A stretch of DNA of 64,000 nucleotides from Chloroflexota bacterium (lineage in GTDB: Bacteria; Chloroflexota; Limnocylindria; QHBO01). Position 1 is the first letter of the stretch. Each line of letters begins with the position of its first letter. The DNA is taken from contig QHBO01000016.1 in NCBI GenBank assembly GCA_003243965.1, positions 71,076 to 135,075 of the forward strand. Reading direction: 5' to 3'. Shown piece by piece: positions 7,545 to 15,407 of the stretch. Under the pieces are notes generated by a model. It was not told the origin of the DNA. It saw nothing but the letters and a program-made list of their open reading frames with translations, and searched no databases. The position numbers and the translations under genes are program-made.

Positions 7545-8291
7545 CTATGCGACGTCACGGCGGGCGGTTGCGAGCAAACCCGCCAGGACCGCAACTGTCG
7601 CGTAGATGACGAGAAGGACGAGGCCGACGACCGGCGAAAGCAGCGTGTCCGCATTCTGCACCGAGATCGCCGCTGCGGCCGCCCCGGGCAGATACCGCCC
7701 GACGTCGCCAAGGGCGGCGATGTCGCCGGCCAGCAGGCCCTCGACGAACAGCAGCCACGCGCAGATGCCGATCAGCGTCGGAACCTGGTTGCGAAGGACC
7801 GCGCCGAGACCGACGCCGATCGCCGCCCACAGCCCGGCGGCCGCCGCGCCCCCCGCGATCAGGAGCGCGTAGTCGCCTCCGCTGAGCTGGACGTCGATCC
7901 CGCGCGCCCGAAGCGCCGCGGTGCCGACCCCCGCCGCGAGCGCAGACGCCGCGAGGCCGAACGCGGCCCCGACCAGCATGCTCGCCCACACCTTCGCCAC
8001 GATGACGCGGCCACGCCGCGGGCTGACGAGAAACGTCGATCGGATGGTCCCGTAGCGGATCTCGCTCGTGATCGACAGCGCGCCGAGGAGGGCGGCGAAG
8101 AGGATGGCGAGGAACCCTCCCCGGCCGAACACCATCAGCTGCGTCGAGGTGCTGTCGAGGATCCTGGCCGGGAGGGCGTAGGCGTGGAGCAGCATGGCCA
8201 CCAGGACGAGGCCAAGCAAGCCGGCGAAGAGGCCAAGGCCGGTGCGGGTCGATCGCTGCTTGAGCAGCTCGGAGCGGAGCTCGGCCGTCAC
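7545..8291 (-). CDS. ABC-2 type exporter, membrane subunit
   Basis: This 248-residue protein has six hydrophobic helices and the soluble segment SEITSEIRYGTIRSTFLVSP-like pattern (ITSEIRYGTIRST at about residues 75-87) characteristic of ABC-2 permeases of the NatB/CcmB style. The GTG start overlaps the stop of the ATPase gene upstream (GTGA at 8288-8291), so the two subunits are coupled. With the ATPase it would form an exporter; substrates in this family include ions, lipids, antibiotics and peptides, and cannot be deduced here. Confidence 0.85.
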   Translation of the reverse strand: MTAELRSELLKQRSTRTGLGLFAGLLGLVLVAMLLHAYALPARILDSTSTQLMVFGRGGFLAILFAALLGALSITSEIRYGTIRSTFLVSPRRGRVIVAKVWASMLVGAAFGLAASALAAGVGTAALRARGIDVQLSGGDYALLIAGGAAAAGLWAAIGVGLGAVLRNQVPTLIGICAWLLFVEGLLAGDIAALGDVGRYLPGAAAAAISVQNADTLLSPVVGLVLLVIYATVAVLAGLLATARRDVA

Positions 8292-9073
8292 GCTGCCCCT
8301 CCGGTCAGGCCGAGGTAGACGTCCTCGAGCGTTCGTTCGCCGCCGGTGAGCTCGTGCAGTCGCCCGCTCGCGACGTGCCGACCGTGGTCGATGATCACCA
8401 CGTCATCGACGGTCTGCGCCGCCTCGGCGAGCATGTGGCTCGAGACCAGCACCGTGCGGCCCTGCGCCGCGAAGTCGCGCAGGAAGCGCCGCAGCCAGTG
8501 GACGCCCGCCGGATCCAGGCCATTGGCCGGCTCGTCGAGGACGAGCAGCTGAGGGTTGCCGAGCAGCGCTCCGGCCAGCCCGAGCCGTTGTCGCATCCCC
8601 AGCGAGTAGGCCTGCACGCGCCGATGAGCAGCGGCTGCAAGCTCGACCAGCGCCAGCACCTCCTCGACGCGGGTTGACGGGATCTCCGCCGCGAGCGCGA
8701 GCGTGCGCAGGTGGTCGCGCCCGGAGCGTCCGGGGTGAAAGTCGCTCGACTCGAGCACCGCGCCGACTCGTCGCGCCGGGTCGTCGAGCTCTCGATAGCG
8801 GTGGCCGAAGACGAGGGCCTCGCCCGACGTCGGCTCGGCGAGCCCGAGCAGCAGGCGCAGGGTGGTTGTCTTACCGGCGCCGTTCGCCCCGAAGAAGCCG
8901 GTGACGGTGCCCGGGCGGAGCGAGAACGACAGCTCGTCGACGGCGACGAGATCGCCGTAGCGCTTGGTCAGCGAGGTGAGCGTGACCACCGGATCGCGAG
9001 CGCCGGCGTCGCCAATGACGACCGGGAACCTCTCCCGATCGTCGGCGCTCCTCGCCAGGTTGAGGTCACGCAT
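8288..9073 (-). CDS. ABC-2 type exporter, ATP-binding subunit
   Basis: The 261-residue ATPase has Walker A GANGAGKT (about 66-73), a Q-loop region, the signature SLGMRQRLGLA, Walker B LLVLDEPANGLDP and the H-loop SSHML, in the order seen in BcrA/CcmA-like ABC-2 ATPases. The ATG at 9073 is preferred over a TTG one codon upstream because it overlaps the stop of the small gene before it (TGATG). It pairs with the permease downstream. The unit is divergent from a TetR regulator at 9368, which probably controls it. Confidence 0.9.
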   Translation of the reverse strand: MRDLNLARSADDRERFPVVIGDAGARDPVVTLTSLTKRYGDLVAVDELSFSLRPGTVTGFFGANGAGKTTTLRLLLGLAEPTSGEALVFGHRYRELDDPARRVGAVLESSDFHPGRSGRDHLRTLALAAEIPSTRVEEVLALVELAAAAHRRVQAYSLGMRQRLGLAGALLGNPQLLVLDEPANGLDPAGVHWLRRFLRDFAAQGRTVLVSSHMLAEAAQTVDDVVIIDHGRHVASGRLHELTGGERTLEDVYLGLTGGAA

Positions 9074-9261
9074 CAATGGAGCCCTGGGCCGATGGCGCCT
9101 GTGAGGTGCGCGACGACGATCAGCAGGACCAGGACGATCGCGATGATGATTCCAAGCACGGATGCCCAGCGTCGCTTACCGCGGGCCGACTCGCGGTCGG
9201 GTCCCGAGCCGAGATCGCGGGTCTCGCCGGTGGAGTCTGGGTCGGGCGACAGGTCAGCCAT
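9073..9261 (-). CDS. Small single-pass membrane protein of the ABC unit
   Basis: This 62-residue protein has an acidic N-terminal half (MADLSPDPDSTGETRD), a basic patch GKRRW and one strong transmembrane helix (VLGIIIAIVLVLLIVVAHL) close to the C-terminus. The ATG at 9261 is the first that leaves a sensible protein; the frame is open further upstream into the divergent tetR promoter. Its stop overlaps the ATPase start, so it is the first gene of the ABC operon and may be an accessory or regulatory subunit. No family recognised. Confidence 0.65.
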   Translation of the reverse strand: MADLSPDPDSTGETRDLGSGPDRESARGKRRWASVLGIIIAIVLVLLIVVAHLTGAIGPGLH

Positions 9262-9355
9262 GGCGTGTGTCCTCGGGCGCTTGGTGGGCAGAGGGGATCT
9301 TGATGGAGACAGGATGTCTACGTCAAGTCGGAGTGTCTCTAGGTCAGTCACCACG

Positions 9356-9361
9356 TATACT
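9356..9361 (+). promoter_or_regulatory. -10 box of tetR, leaderless
   Basis: TATACT ends 6 bases before the GTG start at 9368. No strong -35 is visible, and the transcript would begin at or next to the start codon. Confidence 0.55.
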
Positions 9362-9367
9362 CGTGCG

Positions 9368-9946
9368 GTGCCGAAGCTGTGGACCGAGACGATCGAGGCG
9401 CACCGCCACGCAGTGCGCGATGCGACTTTGGATACCGCTGCGGAACTGGTGGCCGAGCATGGCCTGCGGTCGGTGACGATGTCGCAGATCGCGGAGGAGA
9501 CCGGCATCGGGCGGGCGACGCTGTACAAGTACTTCCCGGACGTCGAAGCCATCCTGCTCGCATGGCATGAACGTCAGATCAGTGGCCATCTCGCACATCT
9601 CGCCCAAGTCCGCGACCAGGCTGGCGACGCCGGCGAGCGACTCGAAGCGGTGCTCGAAGCCTACGCGCTCATCTCCCACGAGTCCCGTGGGCACCACGAC
9701 ACCGAACTCGCGGCGTTCCTGCATCGAGATGAGCAGGTCGGTCGAGCGCAGCATCAGCTCCGCGACATGATTCGACACTTGCTGAGGGAGGCCGCGGAGG
9801 CCGGCGTGCTGCGGGGCGATATCGCGCCTGACGAACTCGCTGGCTACTGCCTGCACGCCCTCGGAGCAGCCAGCAGCCTGCCGTCCAAGGCCGCAGTTCG
9901 CAGGCTGGTGGCGGTGACGCTGGCTGGGTTGCAACCCCCGTACTGA
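9368..9946 (+). CDS. TetR/AcrR-family transcriptional regulator
   Basis: This 192-residue protein has an N-terminal helix-turn-helix (LVAEHGLRSVTMSQIAEETG ... GRATLYKYFPD, about residues 25-58), the canonical TetR fingerprint, followed by an all-helical ligand-binding and dimerisation domain. The GTG start at 9368 is chosen from the TATACT box directly upstream and because it gives the usual TetR N-terminal length. It is divergent from the small membrane protein/ABC-2 exporter unit, so it is most simply a repressor of that exporter, relieved by the exported compound. Confidence 0.88.
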   Translation: MPKLWTETIEAHRHAVRDATLDTAAELVAEHGLRSVTMSQIAEETGIGRATLYKYFPDVEAILLAWHERQISGHLAHLAQVRDQAGDAGERLEAVLEAYALISHESRGHHDTELAAFLHRDEQVGRAQHQLRDMIRHLLREAAEAGVLRGDIAPDELAGYCLHALGAASSLPSKAAVRRLVAVTLAGLQPPY

Positions 9947-10304
9947 GTCAGCCTGCGCGCGGCTAGCACTCCTCCGCGCCGCGAGCGGAAGATCGGCTCG
10001 CGCGAATCGGCGCTTTCGGTCTGTCGGAGGTAGCGCACCGCGCCTGGCGGGCCGTGTTGCCGACCGGCACGACTCGCTCGCGCGAGCCTTTGCCCAGCAC
10101 CTTGACGCTGCCGTCCGGTCGCAGGTCGCAGCGACGCAACCCCGCCACCTCGGACAGGCGCAGGCCGGTGTCCAGCATGATCAGGCCGATGGCGCGGTCG
10201 CGCACCGAGGCGGCATCGAGCAGCCGGCGCAGCGCGTCATCGGACAGCGGTTCGACGAGCTTGTGCGGAATCTGCGGCCGGCGCAGGGTGCCCAGGGCTC
10301 TCAC
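9945..10304 (-). pseudogene. Tyrosine recombinase (XerC/D-like) remnant, left
   Basis: The minus strand encodes a fragment of a phage-type integrase: LSDDALRRLLDAASVRDRAI, then the Arg-I box TGLRLSEVAGLRRCDLRPDG and VKVLGKGSRERVVPVG. Near 10035 the frame shifts; the other frame continues RYLRQTESADSREPIF. The C-terminal catalytic His/Arg/Tyr part and the N-terminal arm-binding domain are missing. The segment is closely similar at DNA level to the remnant at 17385-17585, in the same orientation. It is a decayed gene and part of the accessory block boundary. Confidence 0.8.
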
Positions 10305-10404
10305 AGTGGGTCAGGTGATCAGCGGGCCTTGCTCGAAAGCGCCTGTGTCGCCTATCTGCTCAGCCGCACGGAAGCCTAGGCACGACGTTCGCCGCGAGGT
10401 TCGT

Positions 10405-11142
10405 TTAGTCCGACAACTCGTGACGCTCAATCGGGGCGACTCGATCAAATCTGCTTTCACCGTCGAGGCGCCCGTCGACCAGGCGGACCACCCGCTCAGC
10501 GAAACTGGCAACGGCCGGATCGTGAGTCGCCACGACAACGGTTAGCTCACGATCCTCGCGCAGCCCGGCAATGACCGCGAGAAGGTCCTCCGTGCTCGAG
10601 GCATCGAGATTCCCGGTCGGTTCATCGGCGAGCAGCACAGGGCGTCCCATGAGCAGTGCGCGAGCGATGGCGACTCGTTGTCGCTGACCGGCCGACAGCT
10701 TCGAAGGTGGAAAACCCAAGCGGTCGGCGAGGCCCATCGACTCTAACAGCATCGTGGCTTCGGCCCGCAACTCGTGCGCAGGGGCGTGCGGAAGGCCGGC
10801 GACCACGACGTTCTCGAGGGCGGTCAGGCCAGGGAGCAGATGCGCCTCCTGGAAGACGATTCCGACGACTCGGGCGCGGAATCTAGTCAACGCTGCCTCA
10901 TTCGCCAGATCGAGTCGCTCACCCATCACCGTCAGAGCGCCCCGCGTCGCACGGTCGAGGCCACCGATGAGATTCAACAGCGTCGTCTTCCCGGAGCCAG
11001 AGGGGCCGGTGACGGCGATCATCTCGTTGGGGGGGATCCGCAACGTCACGTCGCAAACGGCCGTGACCTCAGCATCGCCACTCGGGTATGAGCGCGAGAC
11101 CGATTCCAGGACGATGGCGTCGCGCTCAGCCGAACTGCTCAA
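10405..11142 (-). CDS. MacB/LolD-type ABC transporter ATPase
   Basis: This 245-residue ATPase has Walker A GPSGSGKT (about 45-52), the Q-loop IVFQEAHLLPGLTALENV, signature LSAGQRQRVAIARAL (usual form LSGGQ, so the first Gly is Ala here), Walker B VLLADEPTGNLD and the H-loop THD. This is the type that partners FtsX-like permeases in MacB, LolCDE and bacteriocin-export or immunity systems. Its partner is the split permease at 12635-15314 in the same operon. The start is a TTG at 11142 overlapping the end of padR by 17 bases. It is the last gene of the seven-ORF operon. Confidence 0.88.
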   Translation of the reverse strand: MSSSAERDAIVLESVSRSYPSGDAEVTAVCDVTLRIPPNEMIAVTGPSGSGKTTLLNLIGGLDRATRGALTVMGERLDLANEAALTRFRARVVGIVFQEAHLLPGLTALENVVVAGLPHAPAHELRAEATMLLESMGLADRLGFPPSKLSAGQRQRVAIARALLMGRPVLLADEPTGNLDASSTEDLLAVIAGLREDRELTVVVATHDPAVASFAERVVRLVDGRLDGESRFDRVAPIERHELSD

Positions 11143-11674
11143 CCTGATCCTCCTCGGTTCGCGCGGGTGGCCTGGCGACGATCTCCGCGGAGTTGTCGCG
11201 AAGGGTGACCAGCCACCGGATTTCCGCCTCGATGCGCCTGATCTCTACGGCGAGGGCCTCTGGTTGAAAGCCTCGCTTCGAGTCTGTGCGTACCTGCCGC
11301 AGACCATGCAGCGCTGCAGACCGCTGCTCGGTCATGACGTCCACGAGCTCAGGAAACCTGTCCGGCGCCACCATCCGCGCGATTGCCAGGCGGACGACGA
11401 GCTCGTCAGCGGGCCCATCGTCGAAGAGATAGCTCTCACCGAATGCGCGCCCAGAGGCCGTCAGCGTGAAGACTTGGCGGTCCGGGCGATTCGGCTGCGG
11501 AACACGCTCGGACCGGGCGAGCCCATCTCGGATCAACCGCCCGAGGGTGGTGTACACCTGGCTCGGCCGGGTGGCCCACAGCGGTCCGAGCTCAGCGTCC
11601 AATGCCGACAACAACTCGTAACCATGCGCAGGACCGCGCAGGAGAAGGGCGGCGAGGGCCCCCTGAAGGCTCAT
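11126..11674 (-). CDS. PadR-family transcriptional regulator
   Basis: This 182-residue protein starts MSLQGALAALLLRGPAHGYELLSALD and continues WATRPSQVYTTLGRLIRDGL, the winged-helix fingerprint of PadR regulators, with a helical C-terminal dimerisation domain (about residues 100-175). The ATG overlaps the stop of the thioredoxin-like gene (ATGA at 11671-11674), and its end overlaps the ATPase start. PadR proteins commonly repress neighbouring drug or peptide exporters and release DNA on ligand binding; its position inside the operon points to auto-control of this system. Confidence 0.88.
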   Translation of the reverse strand: MSLQGALAALLLRGPAHGYELLSALDAELGPLWATRPSQVYTTLGRLIRDGLARSERVPQPNRPDRQVFTLTASGRAFGESYLFDDGPADELVVRLAIARMVAPDRFPELVDVMTEQRSAALHGLRQVRTDSKRGFQPEALAVEIRRIEAEIRWLVTLRDNSAEIVARPPARTEEDQVEQFG

Positions 11675-12207
11675 GAGGTTGCCGCCCCGGTCCTAATGAT
11701 TGCCGCCAATTGAGTAACCTCGGCTCCGATCGTCTGCGCGGCGATCCTTCCGCCCAGAATTGCGAACGAGTGCGGCGTGACGTTCGTTTCAAAGGCTTTC
11801 GCGAGGCCGCCGTCAGGATCAGTTACATAGTCCGCTTCGCACCGCACGGAGTCTGTCAATGGCGATCCGTCGGGACCCGGCCGCTCGATGATGGCCACCC
11901 TGTTGCCAAACAGGTGGAGATCTGTGTCGCTGATTGATGCCATCAGCTCTCGACACGGTTGGCAGTTGGCAGCGGCAAAGACGATGAGGCTGGGGCCCTC
12001 CAGCCAGGCCTCGATGTCCGAGCCGGGGGGAAGGCTCGCAACAAACGGCCGCGGGATCTCGCTCCCGACGGCAAGCCCAGCACTTGGCGTTGGCGCACCA
12101 TGGCCTTCCATGTGGGACACTCGCAGCGTAACGCCAACCGCCAGCAGAACGGCCACCATGGACAGGAGGAGCGCGGCGGCGGCCAAGCAAAGCGCCAGCA
12201 CATCCAT
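11671..12207 (-). CDS. Membrane-anchored thioredoxin-like protein, MauD-like
   Basis: This 178-residue protein has one N-terminal membrane helix (LALCLAAAALLLSMVAVLLAVG) and a thioredoxin-like domain with the redox motif CQPC in VFAAANCQPCRELM (about residues 80-93), a VAIIERPG strand and a TPHSFAI segment that supplies the cis-Pro region. This layout matches MauD, which helps the disulfide-rich light chain of methylamine dehydrogenase to fold. It follows a MauE-like gene by 21 bases, as mauE and mauD do in mau clusters. Here the probable client is the ten-Cys TAT peptide at the head of the operon. It would act on the outer face of the membrane. Confidence 0.75.
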   Translation of the reverse strand: MDVLALCLAAAALLLSMVAVLLAVGVTLRVSHMEGHGAPTPSAGLAVGSEIPRPFVASLPPGSDIEAWLEGPSLIVFAAANCQPCRELMASISDTDLHLFGNRVAIIERPGPDGSPLTDSVRCEADYVTDPDGGLAKAFETNVTPHSFAILGGRIAAQTIGAEVTQLAAIIRTGAATS

Positions 12208-12228
12208 CGTTGGTCCATTACCTCCAAC

Positions 12229-12633
12229 CTAGGTTGCAAGCACGAGAAGCAGAGCCAGCCACGATGCCATCGCCAGACCGACTGCCCGGAAGAGCGTCCC
12301 CGGACCAAGCGCCTCCTCTCGAACGATTCCGAGACAGCCGCATTCGCCTCGCCACCCAAGCGACCACGCCACTGCCTGCGCGCCTGAGAAGCCCGTGAGC
12401 AACGCGGACGAGACGATTAGGCCGTACAGGCGCGCAGCAGGCAGCACCAGAAGGCCGGCGCAGGCTGACTCGGCGATGAGAACGCCCCAAGCGACGGACG
12501 GCGCCAGGTCCGGAGGCAGGTGGTAGGTGGTGACCAGAGCTCGCTGGAACAGCCGGTGGCGAAGCGCCTTCCCGCCAGCCGAGACGACGAACACGGCCGC
12601 GAGAGCAACGGCCACGACGGTCACCGGCTCCAC
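12229..12633 (-). CDS. MauE/DoxX-like redox membrane protein
   Basis: This 134-residue protein has four hydrophobic helices. The loop WRGECGCLGIV carries the Cys-X-Cys-X-Gly signature typical of the MauE/DoxX-like family, and the N-terminal segment VVSAGGKALRH fits the same family. MauE proteins cooperate with thioredoxin-like MauD in periplasmic disulfide chemistry, probably passing electrons across the membrane. The gene starts 2 bases after the stop of the permease and precedes the MauD-like gene, so the pair is part of the peptide/ABC operon. Confidence 0.75.
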   Translation of the reverse strand: MEPVTVVAVALAAVFVVSAGGKALRHRLFQRALVTTYHLPPDLAPSVAWGVLIAESACAGLLVLPAARLYGLIVSSALLTGFSGAQAVAWSLGWRGECGCLGIVREEALGPGTLFRAVGLAMASWLALLLVLAT

Positions 12634-12634
12634 C

Positions 12635-13741
12635 TCAGAGATCCTCCTTCAGCGCCAGGGCAGGTGAGGTGCGATAGGAGTAGGCCATGGGACCGACGGC
12701 GGCCAGCAGGGAAATGGCGGCCATCGCAAGGGCGGCGAGGGTCGCGCTGAGCAGGATCGCGCCCATTCCACCTTGTAGCAGCATGCCCATCGTGACTACC
12801 GCCAACGCACCGGCTGCCGCGCCCGTGAGCCCGATTGCAGTTGACTGCGTGATCAGAAGGAAGGCCACGGCTCGTTGAGGCCAACCCAAGGCTCGCAACG
12901 CTGCCAATTCGACTTGACGCTCGAGGTAGCTCATCGCCACCACCTCGGTCACGGCGATGATCGCAACGACCGCCGTCAGCCCCGCGATCGCCAGATGGAA
13001 CGGTTGGACCCTCGCTGACAGGAAGGTGCCGAGCAGGGTCGTGTCGAGGACGCCGCGGAAGCCGAGCACGATGAGCACAATGCCGCCCACAAGGAATGTG
13101 GCCAATCCGACGCCCAACGCCCCGAGCAGGGCTTCGACGCGCCGGTACCCCAGCAGCTCACCCAGAGCGAGGCGCGGTATCGTCGCGCCGCCAAGGAGGT
13201 TCGATAGCCCGGGGCCCTGGATGACTTGCAAGGTCGTTCCCCGGCTGGCGGCAAGAGCGGGAGCGGCACCGGCAATGCCGGCAGTCACGGTCGCGAGCGG
13301 CACGGCGACCAACAGCAGCACCGGCTGAAGCTCGAGGTGCAGCACGAGGGCCGCGACCACGCCCGAAAGCGCGGCCGCGAGCCCCACAGCCAGACCTAAG
13401 AGGAGCATCTCCAACTCGACCAGGAAGGCGACGCGGACTGCTGGCCAGCCGAGGGCGCGGAGGATGCCGAACTCCCTCCGCCTCCGCCTGACACTGAGGT
13501 ATGCGGTCTCCCCGACCAGGATGGCTGCCACCACCAGCACCAGCCCGAAGATTGCAATGTCTTGCGCCTGGACCGCCTCCAGGAAGCGGATGGCAACACC
13601 CTTCACCGCCCATCCCTCGGTGGCCGTCAGGGCGGGCCTGCCGAACTTGCCGGCGGCGAGCTCGATGCTCATGGGTTGCGGGCTCGATCCAACCACGATG
13701 TCAACCTCGAGGCCGGTCGCAGCGGCGATGTCAGCCGCCAC
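12635..13741 (-). CDS. FtsX-type ABC permease, C-terminal part (frameshifted)
   Basis: This 368-residue part holds two FtsX-like modules. Each has membrane helices around a cytosolic coupling motif: VRRRRREFGILRALGWPAVR (about 85-104) and YLERQVELAALRALGWPQRA (about 270). Its first residues, AADIAAATGLEVDIVVGSSP, are the continuation of the extracytoplasmic domain encoded by the 13731-15314 frame, which runs into this frame only if one base is removed from the CCCGGG at 13792-13797. The two together would make a permease of about 890 residues with eight or more helices, partner of the ATPase at 10405. Annotated as a separate part because the shift is what the sequence shows; a sequencing error is a real alternative. 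Confidence 0.8.
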   Translation of the reverse strand: MAADIAAATGLEVDIVVGSSPQPMSIELAAGKFGRPALTATEGWAVKGVAIRFLEAVQAQDIAIFGLVLVVAAILVGETAYLSVRRRRREFGILRALGWPAVRVAFLVELEMLLLGLAVGLAAALSGVVAALVLHLELQPVLLLVAVPLATVTAGIAGAAPALAASRGTTLQVIQGPGLSNLLGGATIPRLALGELLGYRRVEALLGALGVGLATFLVGGIVLIVLGFRGVLDTTLLGTFLSARVQPFHLAIAGLTAVVAIIAVTEVVAMSYLERQVELAALRALGWPQRAVAFLLITQSTAIGLTGAAAGALAVVTMGMLLQGGMGAILLSATLAALAMAAISLLAAVGPMAYSYRTSPALALKEDL

Positions 13742-15314
13742 CCTGGTGAGCTTTCCCTGCGCCGTCGAGCTCGGTTCGCTGACCCCGGAGACCCGGGACG
13801 CGGATGGCGCTGATTAAGGCCTGCCCTGGTCGACCCGCAAAGCGCTTCGGGTCAGCCAGGAACTCAGCACCCTCCAAGGTGGTCAGGACGAGGGGTGGGC
13901 TGTTGACGTAGCCAGCCATGTTCCGCGTCGGCTTGAGCTCCGAGCCATCGGGTAGCCGAACCAGCGGCGGAGCGTATGTCTCCATCCGATATCCAGCCAA
14001 GGGGTCGAAGCCGGGCAGGCAACTCGGGTCGTACTGGCCGAGCAACTCCCATGCCGCCGGTCGATAGTCTCCGGGCTGCTCGTGGGCGGTCAGGTGCCGG
14101 AACCAGGTGTCCCGCGCCTCGGCGGGTACCTCGATCCCTCCCTGCGGCAGCATCTTCGACAGGTACACACCGAGATCCGTCGACACAGGCTGGGCGGCAA
14201 TGTGGCCGTCGATGTTGCGGTAGCTGACATCGCTCTGCGTCCAGAGCGAAGACACGCTATCGAAGAAACCTGCCGCCAGGGTCGGAAGCATGAGACGGTA
14301 GGTGCTGTCGCCAGTTGCCTGCTGCTGCCCGACGCGTTCCCATCCGGCGATGGCTGCTATCCCCTGGTCCTGCAGCAGCGGACCGGCAGCAGCGCTGCGC
14401 TCGATCGAAAGCTCGATCTGCTCATCGATGAAGCTCCCGCCGCTGGCGATGACCTGCAGTCGGGGTTGGTAATCCTTGCTTCGCCCGATCCCACCCGTCT
14501 CGGGGAGGTACCGGCCGCTGGTGACGCACTTGTCCAGTCCGAAGAGGGCCGCCTCGGCCTGAGGATCGATGCCCGCGATTACCACCGGCTGGTTGAAGGA
14601 GCCCCACAGCGTCGGGTGGGTAGTGTCGGTGCCGACGGGCTGGAACGCCACAGAATTGTCGATCGCATCAGGTGTCGCGCCTCCGAAGCAGGGCTGGTAG
14701 TTGCGTCCCGTCGGCGAGGTCGGATCGGGGAAGTTCCAGCAGTCGATCTGGTGGCCGTCGACCGTCAGGACAACGTGCGTGGGAAGGCCCTGGACGTCGC
14801 GGGTGATGCTGACGCTGCCAGATGGGGATACCAGCACAGCCCCGCTCGTGGCAGCCGGATACGTCGATAGACCGGCGTCGCCGCGCGCCTGCTCGATGAC
14901 ACGGAACGCCTGCAGCGGCTTGGACGGATCCACGTACGGGGAAAGATCGATCGACCAGGCCGCCGGCCAGTTGACGACGCCAGCCACAGCCACCGGTGCG
15001 GCGATCTTTACCCCTGGGATACCGCGGATCTTGTCCAGCTGCGCCAGCGTGATCCCGCCGGTTAGGCCGGACAGGAAATTCGGTCGCACCAGCCCGGACT
15101 GTTGCTCAAGGTCCGATCGGCTGCCGGCGGGGCGTACCAGCAGATCATACGGGCCCGTCCAGACGCGACCGATGTCTCCGGTGACCACCGCCTGGGTGGT
15201 GCGCGACGTCCCTGCGAGGAGCAAGAAGCCGAGCGTTGCTGTCAGCAGTCCCAACGCGCCGAGCAGCGTTGCAGCCCGTCGGGCGATCAACTGACGGATG
15301 GCGAGACTAACCAT
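13731..15314 (-). CDS. FtsX-type ABC permease, N-terminal part (frameshifted)
   Basis: This 527-codon frame starts with a membrane helix (LLGALGLLTATLGFLLLAGT, about residues 17-36) and continues with a large extracytoplasmic domain of about 450 residues, including TGPYDLLVRP and ITLAQLDKIRGIPGVKIAAP, the MacB-like periplasmic pattern. At about residue 505 the reading (AIRVPGLRGQRTE) departs from what the family predicts; the other frame reads VSGVSEPSSTAQGKLTRVAA and joins the next part. Thus one permease gene is split by a +1 shift near 13792-13797. It lies directly downstream of the Cys-rich peptide gene and is presumably the transport channel of the operon. Confidence 0.8.
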   Translation of the reverse strand: MVSLAIRQLIARRAATLLGALGLLTATLGFLLLAGTSRTTQAVVTGDIGRVWTGPYDLLVRPAGSRSDLEQQSGLVRPNFLSGLTGGITLAQLDKIRGIPGVKIAAPVAVAGVVNWPAAWSIDLSPYVDPSKPLQAFRVIEQARGDAGLSTYPAATSGAVLVSPSGSVSITRDVQGLPTHVVLTVDGHQIDCWNFPDPTSPTGRNYQPCFGGATPDAIDNSVAFQPVGTDTTHPTLWGSFNQPVVIAGIDPQAEAALFGLDKCVTSGRYLPETGGIGRSKDYQPRLQVIASGGSFIDEQIELSIERSAAAGPLLQDQGIAAIAGWERVGQQQATGDSTYRLMLPTLAAGFFDSVSSLWTQSDVSYRNIDGHIAAQPVSTDLGVYLSKMLPQGGIEVPAEARDTWFRHLTAHEQPGDYRPAAWELLGQYDPSCLPGFDPLAGYRMETYAPPLVRLPDGSELKPTRNMAGYVNSPPLVLTTLEGAEFLADPKRFAGRPGQALISAIRVPGLRGQRTELDGAGKAHQGGG

Positions 15315-15407
15315 TTAGTTGGGCTTGCTCGACCGGCAGCGATCGCGATTCAACCGCGGCGACCTCCATTGGCTGGGGCTGCAACGTCCGCGCGGGAAGA
15401 CCGGACG

